Source: Lunularia cruciata (taxonomy: Eukaryota; Streptophyta; Marchantiopsida; Lunulariales; Lunulariaceae). Taken from it: 64,000 nt of DNA. The stretch is from positions 53,630,001-53,694,000 of the forward strand of contig OX419760.1 of assembly GCA_948567375.1 (NCBI GenBank). Reading direction: 5' to 3'. The position numbers were made by a program, and so were the translations under genes. Each line of letters begins with the position of its first letter. Positions within the stretch are counted from its first letter, which is position 1. The notes under the pieces are model-generated. The model was given only the letters and a program-made list of their open reading frames with translations. It made no database searches and was not told the DNA's origin. Positions 56,158-64,000 of the stretch are shown here, piece by piece.

Positions 56158-57977
56158 TGGAACCTCTTGAGTGACTGAGATTCATGAGCTCCTCATTCAG
56201 AAATCATCCACTGGCTCATCTCAATCATGATCATAGGCCCTAGGTAACAAATCAACATTTGCATGTTTCTTTCCTGGCCTATCTTCAATGATGTAATCAT
56301 AATCAGACAAGAGTATCATCTACCTTGCTAGTCTCCCTTCAACATTAGGCTTGTTGAAGATGTACTTCAAAGCCTTGTGATCCGTGACAATGGTGGCTTT
56401 CCCTCCAATCAAGTAGTGTTTAAACTTCTTGAGACCAAAGATCACTGCCAACCCTTCTCTCTCCGTGATAGAGTAGTTCTTTTTTGCTGAAACAATCTAC
56501 CTACTAGCATAAGCTATTGGATCATGCCCATCTTGGTCTAATTGACTAAGAGTGCAGCCTATAGCTACATTAGAAGCATCAGTGTAGAGGATGAAAGGCT
56601 GACTCCAATTAGGTGTAGCATGAATTGGAGCTTCAACAAGGGATTGCTTGAGCTCCTCAAAAGCTTTGAGAGCCTCCTTGTCCTCCAAAATCACCATGTA
56701 ATCTACACCCTTCTTCATGTAGATGGTCAATGCATAAGCCTTGTTGGATAATGAGAAGATGAACCTCCTATAGTACCCAACCATCCCCAAGAATTGGCGT
56801 AACTTTGTCAAGCTTGAAGAGAATGGAAGGTCTGCGATTTTCCTAACCTTCTCAGGATCAACTACGATTCCATCCTTGGAGATGATGTGCCCCAAAAGTA
56901 GACCTTCTTCACATCCAAAAATGCACTCCTTTAGGTTGAGTGATCCATTTGCCTCATCCAAGCATTGCAAGACCTTGATTAGGTGCTCAAAGTGCTCCTC
57001 CTTGCTCCCCTAGACACAAAAGTCATCAATGAAGTCTCTCACAATTTCCCAATGAAAGGTTTAAATACCTTGTTCATGAACCGTTGGAATGTGGCTGGAG
57101 CATTACAAAGCCCAAAAGGCATGACCTTGGAAGCGTTAGTTCCCCAAGGTGTGGTGAACGTGGTGAGTTGTTGATGCTCTGGTGCAATCTTGATTTGGTT
57201 ATATCTACTATAACCATCTCCAAAATTGTACCTCTCATGACCTACAACCGCCTCCAAGATCTCATCAATGAATGGCAATGGGTAGTAGTCCTTCTTTGTA
57301 ACAACATTGAGCTTCTTGTTATCCACACATACCCAAAGCTTGCCATTCGTTTTCTTCACAATGACAACTGGAGACACCCATTCTGAATTCTCTACCTCAA
57401 AGATAAATCTAGCCTCCTTGAGCTTATCAATCTCCTCCTTCACAACCAAAGATATTGGTAAGCTAATGCAACGTTGCTTTTGGCAGATTGGTCTTGCATG
57501 TGACTCCACCTCTATCTTGTGTTCCTCTAAGGTGACTTCCTTCAAATCCTTGTAGCTGAAAGCAAACACATGGATGAACTTGCGGAAAATCTCCTCAAAT
57601 CTCACCTTCTCCTCCTTGGTAACATTTGGACCATACTTGAGGGTAGCTAACCTTCTCTCTATCTCCTCAAGTGTCAATGGTGATTTATCTGCGTCCTTCA
57701 AAACCTCTAGCTTAGGTGAAAAATCCATAGCACACAAGGGATACACATCTGAATCTGATTCAGATTCATCCTCCTCCGTGGAAGTCTCCTCTTCTATGCT
57801 TGTGTTCACACTTGAAGCTCCTTCTTCAGAATTTGATTCCCAATAATCAGAAGATGGTGTATCTGAATGTGAAGTGTTGGTGGTGTTATTCATAGGAACT
57901 GTGACTCTATGGTTGATGGCCCAATCCTCAAGTACCTTTTGTGTCATCGAACAGTTGTGCATGCTGCTCTCAACCAT
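56158..57977 (-). pseudogene. reverse transcriptase and RNase H of C2
   Basis: The minus strand 57977-57039 gives an open 312-codon frame from the acidic linker through RT fingers (VSPVVIVKKTNGKLWVCVDN) to MPFGLCNAPATFQRFMNK. A shift at about 57055 leads on. The catalytic region reads FIDDF (aspartates at about 57022-57027), unlike C1. The frame 56970-56497 holds the thumb (FLGMVGYYRRFI), the intact EDKEALKAFEELKQSL junction used as target by A12 in C1, and the first RNase H strands. RNase H continues, broken, to about 56230. Confidence 0.8.
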
Positions 57978-58552
57978 GGCCTCCCAAGAAGTAAGTCATA
58001 GCTTGAATCCTTCAAGACTTGGAAAGTCATGAGATTTTGAACTCCCATAACTGAAACTACCACCTTATCCATCACCCCTACTGGTCGAACTTGTTGCTTG
58101 TTTGCCATGCTCACCACAAATGTTGAAGGTCTTGAGGGTATCATACCCAACTTCTTCATCAACCTTTCTGACATGGCATTCACTGCTGATCCTCCATCAA
58201 CCAATGCATCCTTGATGTTGTGACCATTCACTCTCACATCAATCTTGGAGGCATATTCACAAGCTTCCCATGGTGCTGGCTTGGCATCCACCACCCCCAT
58301 TGATACTGGAACTTTTGCCTTCTTCTTCTTCTTGCTCCTTGTAGAACTCAAACCACCTCTAAGCTCCTTTCTCAAGGTAGGGTTCAAAGCAATTAATTGG
58401 CCCACTGTGATGTTAGCCTTGTGACTACCAACATCCTCCAACACATTGTAGTTCCATTGTTGCTTTGAGATCAAGAAGTCCTCTATCCCCAACTTCTTCC
58501 TTGGAGTCTTTGTTGTTGATGGTGTTGAGGTGCGAGTGCTCCTAGTAGACAT
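57944..58552 (-). pseudogene. aspartic protease of C2
   Basis: An open frame of 202 codons contains ALVDGGSAVNAMSERL and YDLLLGRPWLR. It shares the DGG active site with C1. Short upstream linker sequence is Thr/Ser-rich. Confidence 0.75.
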
Positions 58553-58596
58553 AGGAGTATCCTTGCTGGAGTGAATCCTTGAGAAGAGTGAACATC

Positions 58597-58990
58597 CTAT
58601 ACAAAATGAGCTCTCTTCTTCTCTTGTGCCAAAAGCTTCAAATTAAGACTCTTGGAGTTTGAGCACTCTCCTTTCTCATACTTGCTCTCAAACACATCTA
58701 TGGATGCTATCCCCTTACCTTTGTTGGGATTAGGAGCCACTTGGGTTTCACTACCTCCCTCTTTCCCTTTATTGGCTCCTTCATAACTCCTTCCTCCATG
58801 GTAAGTGGAATTTGGGCAATTCCTTTGGATATGGCCTCTTCCTCCACAACCAAAACAATTTCTATCATTAAAATTGTTGGTTGGTTGGCTTCCTCTATAT
58901 AGATAGTTTCTATAACTCCTAGGCCCTCTCCCTACATTCTGATCCACCTCTCTCTTCTCCCATAGTTGCACCACATTGATCTTGAGATCC
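58597..58990 (-). pseudogene. gag nucleocapsid part of C2 with zinc knuckle
   Basis: The minus strand encodes INVVQLWEKREVDQNVGRGP and then the knuckle CFGCGGRGHIQRNC. C1 lacks this knuckle. The frame is truncated at the join with B2, so the capsid part is missing. Confidence 0.75.
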
Positions 58991-59019
58991 GAATCTTTGA
59001 GAGGGAGAGGAATTGAACT

Positions 59020-60478
59020 TCCCTTGACAAGGTACTCAAACATGTCACCCGTTATGAGGCAGCCCACTCTCATTCTGCCAGAAACCAGAGAAATCGGGAG
59101 AAGAAAGGCAAGAAGCCTTGAAGGAGAGCTTCGTGCAGTACATCCCCTTCTTTGGAGGAATCCTCCACGTCTTCAAGCTCTTCTTTGGAATCCAAAGAAG
59201 AATCAAAGCCAAGACGAGTAAGAAGACGTGGGGGTAAGAAACCAGTGACTCCTCTAGCAAAGAGTGTGCATAAGACGGATACCAAGCTGGATGCCCTCAT
59301 CAAGGAGTTTTTGGATTTAAGATCCAGATGATTGGGGCTAAAGATAGAAGGAAGGCCCCAGCATTTGGCAGATCAAATGTATGGTGCACCGCATGTGGCA
59401 AGTCGGGCCATGCAAACACGGAATGCAATACTTGTAATGCATTCTCGGTGTAGCAGATTGATTGGGTTCTGAGATGGAACCAAGACAAGGAAGAAGAGGT
59501 TTTGTACCAAACGCAAGAGGTACAGCCTCAGGCAAGCACATTGTATCAAGGTACGAGGTTTGGACCAAGGGAGTATAACCCCAATGCTCCTCCATAAAGA
59601 CCACCAATGAGCAACCAAAATTGACCCCAAAATGTTGCACCCGGAGCCTGTTATAATTGTAGCTTGATGGGACATTGGTCTCCAAACTGTCTAGAGCCAA
59701 GAAGGAAAATTGGGTACGTTCTCCTATGTGGAAATTGCAAAGGATTGGGCCATATGGGCAACCAATGCCCTCACCCACCGAACCCGAAGCCGCTTGTAAA
59801 ATATGTACAAACCCCTGTTGAGCGTGCAACAATTCAGGCAAAGGGAGATACTAATGTAAATAACATCACGCTTGAGGAGGGGAGACCTTAGGAAGGGAGT
59901 CCAGCCTCAGAAGGGGATGGCTGGACCTTGAAATTTTGAAGGTTGAGACACGCGCAAGTAAGAAGAAGCGTGATTCCAAAGAACTGAGTACGACCTCGTC
60001 ATCTTCCAGAAAGGCAAAGAGACTACACTCAAAGGCAATTCTTTTTGCCAAGGAGGAAAAGATCCTATCGAAAGCCAAAGCTAAAGCCTTGCAGAAAGAA
60101 CTTAAGGAGGCACTACTCAGAACTCAAGAACTGAGTTTGGAGGAGGAGACGAAGACGAAGCCTCCAGTTTTTCTGGCGGACATCCAATCCGAAGTAAAGG
60201 GCCTGATCCAAGCCGAGGTGAGCCAACCCAAGGAACCTTGGGTTAAGGCCACTAGCAATCCTGTCACCATTTTGAAACGTCCCGAAGTCAAAATGGAACA
60301 TGGAGAGACTTCAAACCCAAAGCCAAAGGCAAAGACGGTCAAATTGGGAGGAGTACCCCAATACAATATTGTAGCAGATTTGGCAGCCACAAATGCCAAC
60401 ATTACATTCAAGCAATTGTGGGAAGACAATAAGTTGTACAAGAAGCAGCTGAATTTGGCCCTTAAGAAGGTAAGGTAG
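59020..60478 (+). pseudogene. gag (nucleocapsid part) of B2
   Basis: Three zinc knuckles are recognisable: CTACGKSGHANTEC (near 59386), CYNCSLMGHWSPNC (near 59650) and CGNCKGLGHMGNQC (near 59730). The first is decayed in B1. The following Lys/Glu-rich segment is open at 59936-60478 (180 codons; KVETRASKKKRDSKE onwards). Stops near 59597 and 59889 interrupt the rest. Confidence 0.75.
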
Positions 60479-60692
60479 ATGTCAAAGAAGGACCTGCCCG
60501 CTATCTATCGTATTGAACAAAAAGATCAGGGATCTCCTAATGTTGACGCGGAGATTGCAGGGTGCATGATCACATCGATACCCATTGATTTGGGTTCCGG
60601 TGTGAATGTCATGACCAAGGATATTGCAAATTGACTGGGGTATCATACATTTGAGCCAACATCCCAAGTTTTGAAATTTGCAGACCAAACCA
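60479..60692 (+). pseudogene. protease N-terminal half of B2
   Basis: The active-site block IDLGSGVNVMTKD is present with its Asp. The sequence then breaks at the internal deletion just after FADQT, so the second half of the protease is gone. Confidence 0.65.
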
Positions 60693-61424
60693 TGTCACAA
60701 GGAAGGATCATCATCCCTTGCCTTTTACTGATACAATTCTAGATCAAGTAGAAGGTCACCCTTGTTATAGCTTTCTTGATGGACTTTCAGGGTACAATCA
60801 AGTATCCATTTGAGAAGAGGACAAGGATAAAACCACACTCACGACCGATTGGGGCACTTTTGCTCAAATCAAATGCCCTTTGGGTTGTGTAATGCTCCCG
60901 CTACTTTCTAGCGGATGATGAATTCAATCTTCAAAGATTTCTTGCGCAAATTTGTGGAAGTCTTCATTGATGATTTTTGTGTGTTTGGGCAAAGAGATGT
61001 ACATTTGGATTACCTTCACCAAACTTTTGAAAGGTGTCATTTTGCCGGCTTGTCATTACACACGGAGAAATGCTTCTTTGCAATGAAGGAGGGAATTCTT
61101 CTTGGGCATCGGGTGTCAAGCCGAGGTATTGAAGTTGATGTCAAGAAGGTTAAAGTAATTGCAGCTTTGGAATCCCCGAAGAACATCCGGGAGCTGAGAG
61201 CCTTCTTGGGACATGTTGGATACTACAGACACTTCGTGTCAAATTATGCGGTGCTTGTTGCACCCCTTATAAAGCTTCTAAAGAAATCTGAAGACTATTT
61301 GTGGGAAGCAAATCAAGAAGAAGCTTTCTAGGTGTTGAAGAAGAAACTGGTTGAAGCACCAGTTATGAGGGCCCCAAATTGGGACGTCCTTTTTCATGTA
61401 TATGTGGACACTTTGTCCATGGCC
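60693..61424 (+). pseudogene. reverse transcriptase of B2, N-terminus deleted
   Basis: Starting at TRKDHHPLPFTD, the RT shows stops and a small frameshift before MMNSIFKDFLRKF. The frame 60915-61331 is then open through catalytic FIDDFCVFG, the ILLGHRVSSRGIEVD block and RAFLGHVGYYRHF. The C solo LTR interrupts the sequence inside the first RNase H strand (DTLSMA). Confidence 0.8.
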
Positions 61425-62116
61425 TGTAACACTCATTTGTGCATGTGTATGGTATTGTGATATTTAGCTTAGTATTACAAGTACTTAAGAGATATTATTT
61501 CTATAGAGATAAAGGATGGTTCTATGTTAGTCATGGTTAGCTAAAGTTAGTCATAGCTAAGATAGAGGGGACCTTACTTTAGAGGAAGTAGAAAAGATGA
61601 GCACCACTATTTTGGATTTTAGTGTGTTGACTTGGTATTATTCCTAGGTGTTTGGCTTTGAGGAAAGAGTTGAGAACTCTTGGGCTTGCAAGCCTTTTTG
61701 TTTTGGATTCTTCTTTAGTCCAAGGATAGCCCATGTGAAGGAATCCTTGACTTAGTGGTTGGGTCAAGATAAGACCACATGCTTAGGGGAATATGCCCAT
61801 GTGAATGGATATTCCTTTCTACTTTTTGACTTTACTTGACTTTTAGTGTAGTAACTTGAGTTACTACAGTAATTAGTAACTTTGGAACGTAACTATTTCA
61901 CAAGTATATAAACAAGGGGTGAGGAGGTACTCATCATCCTTTCATTTGCAACTATCTCTCTCTCATTGAGTTCTCTAGAGATCAATGTCTTGAGTCTTGG
62001 AGTGTTAGCCTTGGAGGAGTATGATGGAGTTGGGGTTCCTTGCCTTCTTAGTCCATGGTGCGCTACTATAATAGCCATCAGAGGTTCATCCTGAGTGAGA
62101 GACAGGCCGGCTCACA
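61425..62116 (+). mobile_element. solo LTR of family C inside B2
   Basis: It runs from TGTAACACTC to CCGGCTCACA with no internal region and is flanked by GGCC on both sides (61421-61424 and 62117-62120), a 4-bp target duplication. The host RNase H sequence (CTTTGTCCATGGCCATCGG in B1) confirms the empty site. Recombination between two LTRs of a former full element would produce this. The TATA box at 61905-61912 is intact. Confidence 0.9.
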
Positions 62117-62908
62117 GGCCATCGGGGTCATCTTAAGTCAGAAAGACAAGAAGAAGAAGGACTACCCGATATATTATGCCAGCCGACAACTTTCAGTTTC
62201 TGAAAGGAACTATTTGACGACTGAAAGAGAAGCACTCGGGATGGTGTATGCCAGCAAGAAATTTTGCCACTACCTGCTGGGATACAAGTTTGTCTTCTAT
62301 GTTGACCATTACGCATTGCAACATTTGGTTAAGACGGCAGATTTGTCTGGGCAAATTGCAAGATGGATCTTGTTGTTACAAGAATTCACATATATTGTAC
62401 AAGTAAGGAAGAGAGCTTCGCATTCGAATGCGGACTTCTTGTCCAAGTTAGAAACTCAAGACCTAGAGTGGGAAATTGATGATCGGTTTCTTGACGAAGA
62501 GTTATATCAATTAACAGCAATGCGAAGTATGAGGTATGCAGCAAAATATCATTATCTGCATACTCTCCATTATCTTGAAGGGATGGACCCGGAGCAGAGG
62601 GCAGTCTTTCTCAAGAAAAATGGGCCGTACCAGCTCAAACACAGCATTCTATTCAAGATGGGCAAAGACAAAGTACTTTGGCGATGCTTGGAGTCATATT
62701 AGGGAGAGTGATTGGATCTTTACACTCCAAAGCATCGAGTGGACACTATGCTCTGAAGAATACTATAAAGAAGATTCTTTTGGTGGGGTATTGGTGGTCT
62801 ACAATGTACAAAGACACGCATGCTCATATCCAAAGCTGTGATGCTTGTCAAAGAACGGGGAAGCCCGGCTACTTCTCAATGGTCTTTGAGACCAATTTTG
62901 CCTTTGGC
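62117..62908 (+). pseudogene. RNase H and integrase start of B2
   Basis: RNase H continues (SQKDKKKKDYPIYYASRQL, TEREALGMVYASKKF, FYVDHYALQHL, NADFLSKLE). The frame 62055-62702 is open for 215 codons, of which the first part is LTR sequence. It keeps the TEREAL segment missing from B1. Integrase begins with GGHYALKN-like and CDACQRTGKP and ends near 62908. Confidence 0.75.
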
Positions 62909-64000
62909 AATTATGAGAATGATATTCTGCCCCATACCTTGTACTTTGCATTGCCATTAAATGGTATATTTCTTCATAAGGAAACTAATCATCAGCTTCC
63001 ACATCTTGGTCTTGAGTTTCTAACCTAGATAGGAAGTTTGCATTGGAATGCAAAGCTCTTGTCCTTGCTTGTACAATGTTTGTGAATTCTTGTAACAACA
63101 AGATCTATCTTGCAGTTTGCCTAGACAAATCTGCCTTCTTGACCAAATGTTGGAGATCATAATGGTCCATGTAGAAGACAAACTCATATCCCAACAAATA
63201 GTGGTGAAACTTCTTGCAAGCATACATCATTTTGAGTGCTTCTCTTTTAGTTGTCAAATAGTTCTTTTTTGCAATTGAAAGTTGTTGGCTGGCATAATAA
63301 ATTGGGTAATCCTTCTTCTTATTGTCCTTTTGACTTAAGATGCTCCAATTGCCATGGACAAAGTGTCCACATACACATGAAAAGGAGCATTCCAATTTGG
63401 TGCCTCATAATTGGTGCTTCATCTAGAGTCCTCTTTAATTCTTGGAAAGCTTTTTCTTATTTTTCTTCCCACAAGTAGTCTTTGGACTTCTTCAAAAGCT
63501 TTGTTAGGGATGCAACAAGCACCACATAGTTTGATATGAAGCATTTGTAGTATATAACAGGTCCCAAGAAGGCCCTCAGCTCCTGAATGTTTTTAGGGGA
63601 TTACAAATCTGAGATGAATTTCACCTTCTCAACATCAACTTCAATACCTTGGATTGAGATCCAATGCCTCAAAAGAATTCCTTCTTTCATTGTGAAGAAG
63701 CCTTTCTCTGGGTGTAATGAAAAGCCGGCAAAATGACACCTTTCAAAAGTTTGGCAAAGGTAATCCAAATGTACTTCTCTTTGTCCAAACATAAAAAATC
63801 ATCAATGAAGACTTCCACAAATTTGCATAAAAAAATCTTTGAAGATTGCATTCATCCTCCTTTGGAAAGTAATGGGAGCATTACACAACCCAAACGGCAT
63901 TTGATTGTCAACAAAAGTGCCCTAATTGGTAGTAAGTATGTTCTTGTCCTTGTCCTCTTCTTGGGTGGATACTTGATTATAGCTTGAAAATCCATCAAGA
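62909..64000 (-). mobile_element. family B copy B3, minus strand (RNase H to RT), runs off the window
   Basis: The minus strand reads RT (QREVHLDYLCQTFERCHFAG, the EGILLRHWISIQGIEVDVEK block) and RNase H (DNKKKDYPIYYASQQL, TKREALKMMYACKKF) across many stops and shifts, the latter open at 63395-63105. It meets B2 tail to tail near 62908, forming an inverted pair of B sequences. The rest lies beyond position 64000. Confidence 0.8.

Larger units (their letters stand above)
54160..58990 (-). mobile_element. Ty3/gypsy element C2, minus strand, 5' truncated
   Basis: On the minus strand the element reads gag nucleocapsid, protease, RT, RNase H, integrase, polypurine tract and 3' LTR (54160-54852). 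The 5' LTR and capsid part are missing. At 58990 it joins B2 with a GATCC-like microhomology. It lacks the A12 insertion, giving the empty site, and retains features lost in C1. Confidence 0.85.
58990..62908 (+). mobile_element. Ty3/gypsy element B2, truncated and internally deleted
   Basis: Colinear with B1 from its position ~19050 onward: gag C-terminal part, protease start, then a deletion of about 840 bp relative to B1 at 60690-60695, then RT, RNase H and the start of integrase. The C solo LTR (61425-62116) splits the RT/RNase H junction. Both ends are missing. The right end meets a minus-strand B copy near 62908. Confidence 0.85.

Overview
The window reads as intergenic, transposon-dense nuclear DNA of a land plant or close green relative (a streptophyte). 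Three families of Ty3/gypsy-type LTR retrotransposon are nested in one another. Primer-binding sites look like the tRNA-Asp type common in plant Tat/Athila-like elements, and Pol domains are of plant Ty3 type. I found no convincing host gene, tRNA, rRNA or CRISPR. The species cannot be named from this sequence. Almost every coding region carries stops or frameshifts, so this is mostly an archive of dead copies. For convenience I use four family names.

Family A is a 1.9-3.8 kb repeat with TG...CA ends (TGTGGTACCCACA at the start, GGGTTGTCACA at the end). It occurs in about 14 full or partial copies on both strands. Two copies (25394-29092 and 34006-35911) have exact 5-bp target duplications. 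Full copies carry one reading frame of about 850 codons for a protein with a globular N-terminal domain and a long coiled coil, followed by a conserved TATA-like box about 680 bp before the 3' end. No direct terminal repeats are seen inside a unit. The A copy ending at 17911 is followed 7 bp later by the primer-binding site of family B. My reading is that A is the giant, protein-coding LTR of family B, and that most A copies are solo LTRs.

Family B (17912-23726; 58990-62908; minus-strand pieces at 24226-24430 and 62909-64000) is a Ty3 internal region with gag, three zinc knuckles, protease, RT, RNase H and integrase. Family C (25368-38447; minus-strand 54160-58990; solo LTR 61425-62116) is a Ty3 element with 692-bp LTRs. 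C1 was invaded by two A copies.

Family D (39553-53050, interrupted by A at 46684-50463) is the most unusual element. Its Pol frame carries a complete-looking C5-cytosine DNA methyltransferase between protease and reverse transcriptase, and a PHD finger after integrase. Methyltransferase, RT, RNase H, integrase and PHD finger stay in one reading frame once the A insertion and its 5-bp duplication are removed. Stops interrupt it, but no frameshift does.

Order of events inferred from nesting: an old minus-strand A copy (A10) was split by C1 at 25367/38448 and by D at 39552/53051. A11 and A12 then entered C1, and A13 entered D. Elsewhere C2 abuts an A fragment and a C solo LTR lies inside B2. 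Positions 1-767 and 2412-2811 are the main stretches I could not assign.
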